Shown: positions 56,950 to 64,000 of the stretch, piece after piece
Layout: each line of letters begins with the position of its first letter
How positions within the stretch are numbered: position 1 is the first letter of the stretch
Translations under genes and position numbers: made by a program
The notes under the pieces: generated by a model
The model's database searches: none
What the model saw: the letters and a program-made list of their open reading frames with translations, nothing else
What the model was told of the DNA's origin: nothing
Assembly: GCF_012641435.1 (NCBI RefSeq)
Contig: NZ_JABAIJ010000002.1
Location: 310,001 to 374,000, forward strand
Origin: Rhizobium sp. P38BS-XIX
GTDB lineage: Bacteria > Pseudomonadota > Alphaproteobacteria > Rhizobiales > Rhizobiaceae
Direction: 5' to 3'
DNA length: 64,000 nucleotides

Positions 56950-58382
56950 GCAGTACCCCTCATGCGGAAGTGGCGACGATGAGTAATGAGCCGGGTGGCG
57001 CTTACGATCAAGTTGCGGCGGAGCAGGTAAGGCGGACCTTGTCTTGTCTTATGCCCGACCTCGCCTCGTCCTGGGCACGTCCGCTCGCGGACTACGCATT
57101 TACCGTCTATAAGGCGAGCGCCCGCGGTCGATGCGCCGTCCGCGACGACGCGATGGTTCGGTTTCAAGTCTTTCTCAAGCGCATCGCCTTGAGGTCAGGT
57201 GCCGATCAGGATGATGCAGAACATGCAAGCCGGCAAATTGCGGCCTCACCGGTCATGCAAACCGGCCCTCACTGCCACTTGCTGATCGAGCCCGATGCTT
57301 TCTACACACACCTGTTTAGCGCGCTCGGCCTGACCGCACATGATCGCCGATGGCACATCTGCTACAGTTCTTCGACCGTCAAGTTCATCGAAAAGTCGAA
57401 AAAAGGTCCAGGGTGGCTTTCTCTTGGGGGCGAGGTGCTGAACGTTTTCGGCCTGTCTCGATGCCGGATGGATCCATACAGCATTTGTGGCTTCAACGGG
57501 CCTTATCGCTTTAGGCTGGCGGGTCCAGGTGGCAGTGGGTTGGCCAATCCCGCTGCTGTCTGGCTCAAGGCCATTTTGCCGGACACGGACTTTCCGTCGG
57601 CCGCCGATGCGATCAAAGCGGCCAATCAGTCTTTGTGGCGAAGATCGTTTCCGCCATCTCTTCGGCTGCTGCAATTCGACGATATCGATGTTGCCGATCT
57701 TGTGGCGGAACATTTCGAAGACCCCGCATCCTGGCTGTCGTCCCGTTTTGCCGGCGACGGCGTGTTCGCGCAAAGCATGCTGCTGGCGCTGGATCGGCTG
57801 AATAGCGGACCGTGGGCAGGATGGGTACGCCGAACGACCGATTTTTTCTGGGGCCTGGAGGATGGTAGGCTATTTCCCCTGCGTTTGCAGGAGGGCGTCC
57901 TTTCAGGCGGGTCGCCTTCAGTTCGCGACGTGCGGTTTGATCCGGAAAGCATCGCGGTATCGCTGCGCCAGCGCAAATTGGTGCCGAATTTGCTTGTGAC
58001 GTTTCTCGTGACGTCGATCCTGCCTGGCGTTCGTGTTCTCGGTGGATGCCGGCAGGCCGTCTATTATCCCCTCATGCGGTACCTTGTTGCTGCTGCCCTC
58101 GATCCGTCAAGCGATCGGGAACTTCTTGACGCGCTTCGTACCGACGAGCGGCCCGGAATGTGGGGGCACCGGGTCCTGCGCCTAGCGAACGGCTCACCGT
58201 TCTTGGAGATTGAGGAAAACGGATCTGCGCTAGAGATAGCGAACAGATATGGCGCCCGGTCTCTGGAGGATACCGCCGGCGATCTTGCCAGTTTCACTAA
58301 TGATCCGATTTGGGCAGAACTGTCGGCGCATATCAGGGCCGGACGAATTCAACCTGCTTCCGCAGAGTGGCAATGGGCATAG
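56946..58382 (+). CDS. Large protein of unknown function, coupled to the methyltransferase
   Basis: 478 residues from a GTG at 56946 that overlaps the previous stop (GTGTGA); the Met at 56979 is an alternative. Soluble, no signal peptide, no membrane segment. Recurring aromatic- and Cys-rich segments such as AHDRRWHICYSSSTVKFIEK and LSRCRMDPYSICGFNGPYRF suggest a compact enzyme-like fold, and VTFLVTSILPGVRVLGGCRQ a buried core. I recognise no family. Translational coupling implies that it works with the methyltransferase in fixed ratio. Confidence 0.7.
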   Translation: MSSTPHAEVATMSNEPGGAYDQVAAEQVRRTLSCLMPDLASSWARPLADYAFTVYKASARGRCAVRDDAMVRFQVFLKRIALRSGADQDDAEHASRQIAASPVMQTGPHCHLLIEPDAFYTHLFSALGLTAHDRRWHICYSSSTVKFIEKSKKGPGWLSLGGEVLNVFGLSRCRMDPYSICGFNGPYRFRLAGPGGSGLANPAAVWLKAILPDTDFPSAADAIKAANQSLWRRSFPPSLRLLQFDDIDVADLVAEHFEDPASWLSSRFAGDGVFAQSMLLALDRLNSGPWAGWVRRTTDFFWGLEDGRLFPLRLQEGVLSGGSPSVRDVRFDPESIAVSLRQRKLVPNLLVTFLVTSILPGVRVLGGCRQAVYYPLMRYLVAAALDPSSDRELLDALRTDERPGMWGHRVLRLANGSPFLEIEENGSALEIANRYGARSLEDTAGDLASFTNDPIWAELSAHIRAGRIQPASAEWQWA

Positions 58383-58501
58383 TTCAGCTGATGGAGCCGT
58401 GGATTGGAAGGCTGCACAGAGATTCCTCGGATCGCGGCGAATAGCTCGTTGGTCTCCGCAACTCTCTTCGGCTGGAGGTGTCCGTTGTTCTGGAGTCGGT
58501 C

Positions 58502-59008
58502 ATGGCAGTGCAGCGAGTGACAATCAGGCAAATCGCCTCTGACGAAATCGATGTTTTCCGAAGCATTCGGCTGGAGGCCCTTCGCTACGAACCGGCTTCC
58601 TTCGCGAGCCGATTTGAGGATTGGCAATTTCTTCCCAATGAAGAATGGCGCCGAAGGTTGGATGATCCTGTTATTGTCGCGTTCAGCAATGACGAGCCAG
58701 TCGGTATCATGGGGCTCGTGCGCTTTCGCCCGCGCAAAATGGCCCATCGCGCCACGCTTATCAGCGTCTATGTGCGAAAGAGCGAACGTGGGACGGGACT
58801 CGCTTCAAAGCTTTTGAGAGTGACTATGGATCATGCGACGCAGCTTGGGGTTCTCCAAATGGAGCTTACTGTCAACGCCGAGAATTCCGCCGCACTGCGC
58901 TTCTACCAGCACCATGGATTTGTCGAGGTCGGCCGGATACCTGGCGGAGTGCTCGATGGTGTCAAGGAAATTGACGATATCATTATGGTGCGGCGACTGG
59001 ATGGATGA
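58502..59008 (+). CDS. GNAT-family N-acetyltransferase
   Basis: 168 residues from the ATG at 58502 (GGAG upstream). The GNAT core is clear: VTIRQIASDEIDVFRSIRLE, LISVYVRKSERGTGLASKLL (the R-x-x-G-x-G acyl-CoA loop), and MELTVNAENSAALRFYQHHGFVEVG. It transfers an acyl group from acyl-CoA to an amine. It lies 120 bp downstream of the unknown gene, in the same direction. Substrate unknown. Confidence 0.85.
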   Translation: MAVQRVTIRQIASDEIDVFRSIRLEALRYEPASFASRFEDWQFLPNEEWRRRLDDPVIVAFSNDEPVGIMGLVRFRPRKMAHRATLISVYVRKSERGTGLASKLLRVTMDHATQLGVLQMELTVNAENSAALRFYQHHGFVEVGRIPGGVLDGVKEIDDIIMVRRLDG

Positions 59009-59282
59009 GGAGATATGGCGCCTCCCCGCTCCGGGCTCTTGCTGACACTCTGGCCAAACGTTAATTGGAGTGACGGCGAAATGTTAAATATAACAGCGGC
59101 AAAGCGTTAATTTGTAAGTCCTCGAAATGCTCATTTTCTTTCCAATGCTACCGGATTCTTTTGTATTCTCCGCAGGACATCACACAACTATAGGGCCTGT
59201 GAGTTCATGCTGAACCGCGACTTGCGGGCCGCTCGATCTTTGGTTGGGCTGTCCCTCAAAGGATCGGCCTCTTATCATATCG
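59009..59282. other. Intergenic with repeated GTTAA motifs
   Basis: AT-rich. The heptamer CGTTAAT occurs at about 59059 and 59105, with a related ATGTTAAA between. No gene. It may be a control region for the transcript to its left, or chance. Confidence 0.35.
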
Positions 59283-59756
59283 CTATCTTCGTCTGCTCGC
59301 GCCGGGGCTCAAAGGAAACATGCCGGCATCGTCGTTCCATGGATCGAACACCACCGCACCCGACGGCTTAGCGTCCTTCACGTTGCGCGTAACCAGATAA
59401 AGATCGTACTCGATTGCAGTTGCACCGAGCATCGTATCGATCACAGGGGGCGGATGGCCGCCCGCGCGCTTTACTTCGCCGGAAGTCCGGCCCCAACGAC
59501 GAACGATATCGTCGTCCAGAGACAGAACACGCGAGCCGAAGCGGTCAGCCAGCGCATCGCGTGACGCGATGTAGCGCGGCCGATCGGCGTGGTCGTCAGG
59601 AAGGTTGTAAATTCCCTTGTCATATTCAGCGAGCGTCAGAACGCTGATGTGAAACGTCTCTTCGCTCTGTCGAGCCGCCCAGGCTTTTACCGACGGGGCA
59701 CCCCGCGGATTGATCAGCGCGGCCACCACATTCGTGTCGAGCAGCCAGCCCCTCAA
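59283..59756 (-). CDS. VapC-like PIN-domain toxin
   Basis: 157 residues. MRGWLLDTNVVAALINPRG carries the first catalytic Asp, ISVLTLAEYDKGIY the Glu, and PPVIDTMLGATAIEYDLYLVTRNVKDAK the second Asp and the conserved TRN-D motif of FitB/VapC PIN endoribonucleases. It overlaps the antitoxin stop by 4 nt, so the two genes are coupled. Confidence 0.92.
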   Translation of the reverse strand: MRGWLLDTNVVAALINPRGAPSVKAWAARQSEETFHISVLTLAEYDKGIYNLPDDHADRPRYIASRDALADRFGSRVLSLDDDIVRRWGRTSGEVKRAGGHPPPVIDTMLGATAIEYDLYLVTRNVKDAKPSGAVVFDPWNDDAGMFPLSPGASRRR

Positions 59757-60055
59757 AGCTCGACGTCACGACCGTGATCGTCCTCTCGTGTCAGATCAAG
59801 CCCGTCGAGATGCAAACCCTCCATAAATTCGACGAACGGTGCGCGCGGCTTTTCCGGAACGAGCCGCTCAAACTCTTCCACGCTCATCACGACGACCGCA
59901 TCATGACCGCGCACAGTCACGCGCTGCGGTCCGTCTTCGCGCGCATGCCGCACCACCTCGCTGAACCGCGCCTTCGCGTCTTCAAGTTTCCATCGTCCGC
60001 CCGATGTCCGGCTGCCAGACGTCTTTGTTTTCGCTACTTGCACATGCTTGCCCAT
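59753..60055 (-). CDS. Phd/YefM-type antitoxin
   Basis: 100 residues from the Met at 60055. KLEDAKARFSEVVRHAREDG, then VTVRGHDAVVVMSVEEFERL, is the Phd/YefM fold. A basic Ser/Thr/Lys-rich N-terminus precedes it. It neutralises the PIN toxin and, with it, represses the operon. An open frame extends upstream to 60511 but that part is not this gene. Confidence 0.9.
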   Translation of the reverse strand: MGKHVQVAKTKTSGSRTSGGRWKLEDAKARFSEVVRHAREDGPQRVTVRGHDAVVVMSVEEFERLVPEKPRAPFVEFMEGLHLDGLDLTREDDHGRDVEL

Positions 60056-60066
60056 GGGTTCATACC

Positions 60067-60089
60067 TAGTCAGATAGTCAGATATATAG
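60067..60089 (-). promoter_or_regulatory. Tandem operator-like repeats upstream of vapBC
   Basis: Two back-to-back copies of TAGTCAGA (60067-60074 and 60075-60082) are followed by TATATAG, 12 bp from the antitoxin start. Read on the minus strand this is TATATCTGACTATCTGACTA, a plausible -10 region overlapped by repeats, as expected for an autoregulated toxin-antitoxin promoter. Confidence 0.5.
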
Positions 60090-60359
60090 CACGTCCGTTG
60101 CGGTACTTCCACATCGCGGTCCATGAAAAAGCGGGAAAGTGAGCGAGGAAAAAACCGGGCCCGTATCCATTGCGGCCTCCAGATAGCCAGCTTTCGTCTT
60201 GCCGCGCACTGGATCCAACGGGCCCGCCCAAAAATCAAAACTACAGCTGCGATGCTAGCTCGCTGCAGCAAGGCGGCGAGCTTTGCCGCAGCTGGATGAA
60301 ATCTCCATGGTAGACTATCGTCAGCAAACCCATTTAACGTTGAAGATCGGATATCGCGT

Positions 60360-60771
60360 CTATCTGCGCCCAAATCCAAAGCGCCATCCGGCGTGTCTGA
60401 GCTCCTCGGAGAAGACTTGCACGCGGCTGATTGTCCAGGCTCCCCTCGCCTTAGTCCACGCATAGGCCGCGCGTCGGTTGAGTGTCCATCTTCGATGGTG
60501 CCCAACTGCACGAGGGTTTCGATGATCTCGTCGGCCTCTATTTGCAGATCCTGGCGACTGAAATGCCATGTCGCTTATGGCGTCGGCGGAACTGCAGGGC
60601 GACATCGCTTAGGAGCTGCCGGCGGCCGATCACCGTGCCATCGACCTGATGATAAGCTAGATCCGGTGAGAACAGCGCGCCGTATGCGGCTATGTCCCGG
60701 TTCAGATATGCCGCGCGGGCCACGGCGTGACGTTCATCTAACTCTTCTTCAACGCTCCTTGGCAGGACCAT
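60360..60771 (-). pseudogene. Decayed SnoaL/NTF2-like gene
   Basis: Three frames together make one NTF2-like protein: RSVEEELDERHAVARAAYLN, then YHQVDGTVIGRRQLLSDVAL, from 60771; SRQDLQIEADEIIETLVQLG in a second frame; and LNRRAAYAWTKARGAWTISR in a third, ending at 60360. At least two frameshifts. 60090-60359 shows no gene. Confidence 0.6.
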
Positions 60772-60847
60772 TGTCTTTCCTAAACAGGTAATAGAACCAC
60801 TCCGGCAATTGAACGGCTGGAGCCGCGTGTTCCGGGCGATTGTGTTT

Positions 60848-61129
60848 TTAACGGTCTACGCCCGGCTTCTTCTTGAGACGAACACCGACCCCGCCACCGT
60901 TTTCGGGGATAAACTCTATTCCGGCAGCTTCTAAGGCCAGTTGCATGGCCTTTAGATTTGCGCTCGTCACCGAGGGCACTCCGTCTTCGACCTCTGCGCG
61001 GCTGACTGTCGCGACACCAATTCCCGCCGCTTGCGCAAGGTCCTTTGCACTCCAATGAATCATTGCTCGCGCCGCGCGCAGTTGCGTACCTGTGATTTTG
61101 TTGAACTCATGTGATTTCGAATTGATCAA
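60848..61129 (-). CDS. XRE-family regulator
   Basis: 93 residues. The helix-turn-helix QLRAARAMIHWSAKDLAQAAGIGVATVSRAEVEDG is clear, and the C-terminal LALEAAGIEFIPENGGGVGVRL is the common tail of small alphaproteobacterial XRE proteins. Probably an autoregulated repressor. No operon partner in the window. Confidence 0.85.
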   Translation of the reverse strand: MINSKSHEFNKITGTQLRAARAMIHWSAKDLAQAAGIGVATVSRAEVEDGVPSVTSANLKAMQLALEAAGIEFIPENGGGVGVRLKKKPGVDR

Positions 61130-61228
61130 TCGAATCTCGTATGTTACGTAGGTGCTACTAGCAGCTGCACTCGGTGCTCGAACACCGAATGCAGCCTGAC
61201 CACAACCAAGCTGTCAGGAGCTCGGATC

Positions 61229-61804
61229 ATGGCTGATTCCGACAATAGCAGAACTTTGTCTACGGTCACACAAGGAGACCTCCATTCCTTCGTGGCGGCG
61301 TCTTTTCCCACACATCCTGAGCTTGCAGGCCGGCTTACGGGGCCTTTGGACATCCAGAATGACGATCTCGCCTTTGTCATTTGGCAACAATGGTGTGCGG
61401 CTCGGCACCAATTGATCGAATCATGTCCGCGGCAGCAAGGGCTCGAAAAGAGACTGCTCGCGATGGTTGGCACGCCATCCGAGGCGCCCGAGGCCTGGAA
61501 GGTCGCCGACGGTGAGATCGGATATAGCGAGGCGATCCAGGAAGAGGAGCGTGCGGCCGTTATGGAGGACGAGCTGGCCGAAAGGCTATGGTATACGCCA
61601 GCGGAATCGATCGTCGGCGTGAGCGTCAAGCTCGATGCCATGCTCGCCAAATGGCAACCATCCGCTTCAAGCGATGAATACCCCTGGCCACAGCTCCGTT
61701 CCGTCATCGCCGATCTGCTTGAGATCGACGCCGAAGTATCGTCTCGCGGTAGCTTCCGTCGTCAGGTCACGGCGGCGATGCAGGGTGCGATTCACGGTGT
61801 TTAG
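61229..61804 (+). CDS. Hypothetical protein
   Basis: 191 residues, acidic and helical. MADSDNSRTLSTVTQGDLHS, then DDLAFVIWQQWCAARHQLIE, and LDAMLAKWQPSASSDEYPWP. No membrane segment or catalytic motif. Similar proteins occur near XRE genes in rhizobia, from memory. It is divergent from the XRE gene, 99 bp apart. 61805-62075 is the leader of the next operon. Confidence 0.65.
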   Translation: MADSDNSRTLSTVTQGDLHSFVAASFPTHPELAGRLTGPLDIQNDDLAFVIWQQWCAARHQLIESCPRQQGLEKRLLAMVGTPSEAPEAWKVADGEIGYSEAIQEEERAAVMEDELAERLWYTPAESIVGVSVKLDAMLAKWQPSASSDEYPWPQLRSVIADLLEIDAEVSSRGSFRRQVTAAMQGAIHGV

Positions 61805-62075
61805 CGCAGCGCGTGCAGCGCTGTTCACGTTCGCTGTTTCGATACCACTCTAAGATTCCACCGGCTTTGTTCGGCTTCTTGGATTGTCTGTTCTCCTTGC
61901 TTGGCTTGGGCGGGAAGGCCTCAGGATTCGGTGTTCGGAGCGATTGCCGCGAGGCTGGTTATCGGGAGAACGGTACAAGCCCGATCCTTTAGGAAATCAT
62001 CTCAATAGACATGCGTGGTGGGACCGCTTCCACCGCGGCGGCGCCGGTCGCGTCAAAAATCAAAAAGGGAACTTC

Positions 62076-63674
62076 ATGATGACACTCGGAAATCCATTGC
62101 GTCGGCTCATCCTGTCCGCGTCGCTGATCCTGCTCGCGATCTGGACCGTACTGGCCGGGCCGGCACAGGCTCAGGAGCTGCGGATTGCGACCTCGTACAA
62201 GCTGATGACGCTCGATCCGCATTACGCAAACTTGAATGAAAATACCTCACTGCTGTCGCACATCTATGAGCGGCTCGTCTACCAGGATGAGCGTCTCGGT
62301 CTGAAGCCCGGTCTTGCCGTCTCCTGGCGGGCAACATCAGATACGCAATGGGAATTCAAGCTGCGGGAGAACGTTCGTTTTCACGACGGCTCTCCCTTCA
62401 CCGCGGACGATGTGGTCTACACGATCGAGCGCATTCGAAATTTCCTGAACACGCCAAATGGCGGCTTTCGCTCCTACCTAACCGGCATCAAGGCGATCTC
62501 GGCGGCCGATCCTCTGACGGTTGTCATCGATACGGATGGCAACGTGCCCAACCTGCCGCTGGCGTTCTCCTCGATCTTCGTGATGCATCGGCCAAAAGGG
62601 GAGGGGTTCCAGACAACGGAGGAGCTCAATGCTGGCAGCCCTCCCGACGGCACAGGCCCTTACAAGTTCGAGAGTTGGAGTTCCGGCGAGATGCTGAAGC
62701 TCACGAGGAATGATGACTATTGGGGCCGCAGGCCCGCCTGGTCGACGGTGACCTTTCGGATCATCGAGAACCCCGCAGCGCGTGTGGCGGCATTGGCCGC
62801 CGGGGATGTCGACCTTGCAGACTCTATTCCGGCCCGTGACGTTGCGTCCCTGAAAAAGCGCGGAGTCCGGATTGAGGACATCAGTGCTGCGCGCATCAAT
62901 TTCCTGCAATTCGACGTCGAGCGGGAAACGCTTCCCGATGTGACGGACAAATCCGGCAAACAGATTCCCAATCCTTTCAAAAACCCTTCGGTGCGGCGCG
63001 CGCTTGCGATGGCAACGGATCGCGGAATTCTCGTCGACAAGATTCTCTCCGGTTACGGAACGGCCGCGGCGCAGATTTTCCCAAATGGCTTACCCGGTAC
63101 CTCGGCCAATCTGCAGCCTGAGGTCCCCAATTACAACAAAGCCAAAGCGCTGCTCGCCGAGGCCGGTTATCCAAACGGCTTTAATCTTGTCCTCGCAGGA
63201 CCCGCCGGCCGTTATCCCGGCGACAGCGAGAGCCTTCAGGCAATTGCACAAAGCTGGGCTCGCATAGGTGTCGCCGTCCAACCTGCAGCCTTTCCGTTCT
63301 CGGTCTTCAACACGAAGCGTGCCAGCGGTGACTTTGCCGTCTGGTACGGCGGGACATCGGGTGAGGCGGTCGATGTCATTCTCCACGCTCTCCTGGCCTC
63401 GCCAAATTCCGCACGCGGAACCGGAGCCTTGAATTTTGGGCATTACCGGAACCAGGCTTTCGACGCGATGCTTGCAAAAGCCGAAAGCATTCAGGACGGG
63501 CCGGAGCGGAACAAGGCGCTTGCCGACGCGACGGACTTCGTGATGGCCGACCAGCCGATCATTCCGCTCTACCACTTCCATCATATCGTCGGCTTCGGCC
63601 CGAGGGTAGGCTCATACGTGATGCATCCCCGTGGCTGGACGACCGCGATGCAGGCCCTTCCAGTGACGGAGTAA
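62076..63674 (+). CDS. ABC transporter substrate-binding protein, peptide/nickel type
   Basis: 532 residues from the ATG at 62076, with AAAAGGGA upstream. The signal peptide LILSASLILLAIWTVLAGPAQAQE gives a periplasmic protein. The SBP family 5 fold is shown by TLDPHYANLNENTSLLSHIYERL, FKLRENVRFHDGSPFTADDV and NPSVRRALAMATDRGILVDKIL. It delivers oligopeptides or similar solutes to the permease encoded next. Substrate not predictable. First gene of an importer operon that runs off the window. Confidence 0.92.
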   Translation: MMTLGNPLRRLILSASLILLAIWTVLAGPAQAQELRIATSYKLMTLDPHYANLNENTSLLSHIYERLVYQDERLGLKPGLAVSWRATSDTQWEFKLRENVRFHDGSPFTADDVVYTIERIRNFLNTPNGGFRSYLTGIKAISAADPLTVVIDTDGNVPNLPLAFSSIFVMHRPKGEGFQTTEELNAGSPPDGTGPYKFESWSSGEMLKLTRNDDYWGRRPAWSTVTFRIIENPAARVAALAAGDVDLADSIPARDVASLKKRGVRIEDISAARINFLQFDVERETLPDVTDKSGKQIPNPFKNPSVRRALAMATDRGILVDKILSGYGTAAAQIFPNGLPGTSANLQPEVPNYNKAKALLAEAGYPNGFNLVLAGPAGRYPGDSESLQAIAQSWARIGVAVQPAAFPFSVFNTKRASGDFAVWYGGTSGEAVDVILHALLASPNSARGTGALNFGHYRNQAFDAMLAKAESIQDGPERNKALADATDFVMADQPIIPLYHFHHIVGFGPRVGSYVMHPRGWTTAMQALPVTE

Positions 63675-63680
63675 GCGATC

Positions 63681-64000
63681 ATGGCATTGATTTCAGCCGC
63701 ATTGGGAAGACTGAGCCAAGCTTTCCTTCTCCTCATTGCCATGTCGTTGATCGGCTTCATCGGCGTTCACAGCATCGGCAATCCCGTCTTCAACATCGTC
63801 AACATCGAAACCGCCACGCCTGAGGATATTCAGCGCGCGACGGCGGCGCTGGGATTGGATCAACCGATCTGGCGCCAATACGTTCTTTTCATCGATAGCG
63901 TCATCCGCGGAAACTTCGGGACGTCGTACATCTATCATCTGCCGGCCCTCCAGCTGGTCATGAGCAAGCTTCCCGCGACGCTCGAGCTCGCCTGCGTCGC
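63681..64000 (+). CDS. ABC transporter permease, DppB type (partial)
   Basis: The first 106 codons are visible; the gene continues past the window edge. The N-terminal helix ALGRLSQAFLLLIAMSLIGFIG, then the periplasmic segment ATPEDIQRATAALGLDQPIW and GNFGTSYIYHLPALQLVMSKLPATLELA, is the standard start of DppB/OppB permeases. It starts 6 bp after the binding-protein stop, so it is in the same operon. Confidence 0.9.
   Translation, partial: MALISAALGRLSQAFLLLIAMSLIGFIGVHSIGNPVFNIVNIETATPEDIQRATAALGLDQPIWRQYVLFIDSVIRGNFGTSYIYHLPALQLVMSKLPATLELACV

Noticed and set aside
61144..61707. A 187-codon minus-strand frame
   Set aside because: Ser-rich mirror of the hypothetical gene at 61229-61804, which has far better coding character.
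1..64000. CRISPR arrays, tRNA or rRNA genes, complete insertion sequences
   Set aside because: No regularly spaced repeats, no cloverleaf or rRNA sequence, and no transposase motif were found on reading both strands.

Overview
The window is plasmid or megaplasmid DNA from an alphaproteobacterium of the Rhizobiaceae (Rhizobium/Sinorhizobium/Agrobacterium group). The basis is an Agrobacterium Ti-type transfer region (divergent traCDG and traAFBH around an oriT, with a TraR-type LuxR regulator), two SyrB-like proteins, rhizobial small families (DUF982, DUF736, DUF1419, DUF3085, DUF2934, WGR) and GC-rich coding sequence. No replication (repABC), trb/T4SS, rRNA, tRNA or CRISPR locus was seen, so this is one arm of a larger replicon.

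Layout. 1-7.8 kb: mostly non-coding or decayed DNA with a sigma-region-2-like ORF, a Crp/Fnr regulator, an LigD-type DNA ligase (copy 1), a VapBC-like toxin-antitoxin pair and small proteins. 7.8-23.6 kb: a plasmid housekeeping / anti-restriction block with a Toprim protein, DUF1419, a frameshifted DUF3085 gene, a 1702-residue DNA methylase-helicase fusion, a ParB-like protein and ArdC. A divergent NmrA-like reductase / AraC regulator pair sits inside it. 24.3-33.6 kb: a heavy-metal island with an arsenic operon (arsR, LMW-PTP-type arsC, aqpS, glutaredoxin-type arsC, arsH and a broken MFS gene) and a copper/silver-type RND efflux operon. ArdC fragments lie beyond both sides of this island. 33.7-40.6 kb: DUF736, two SyrB-like genes and a field of tiny or decayed ORFs, including a tandem of three short ORFs behind an AT-rich leader. 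40.66-41.7 kb: a second, nearly identical ligase gene in direct orientation, exactly 37,122 bp from the first. 42.3-45.2 kb: a LysR regulator, decayed SDR and NTF2-like genes, and an aldo/keto reductase. 46.4-59 kb: traG-traD-traC, tra box, oriT, traA-traF-traB-traH, traR, then an unrecognised methyltransferase / unknown / GNAT cassette. 59-64 kb: VapBC-like pair, decayed SnoaL-like gene, XRE regulator, a hypothetical gene and the start of a peptide-type ABC importer operon.

How it works together. TraA should nick oriT, TraG couples the relaxosome to a secretion channel encoded elsewhere, and TraR probably controls both tra operons through an 18-bp palindrome between them that matches the Ti tra box at 16 of 18 positions. 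ArdC and the methylase-helicase probably protect incoming plasmid DNA from restriction. The metal island is a passenger. The best candidate for something undescribed is the cassette at 55,900-59,008: a Rossmann methyltransferase-like protein, translationally coupled to a large protein I cannot assign, followed by a GNAT acyltransferase, directly behind traR in a window with no LuxI-type synthase.
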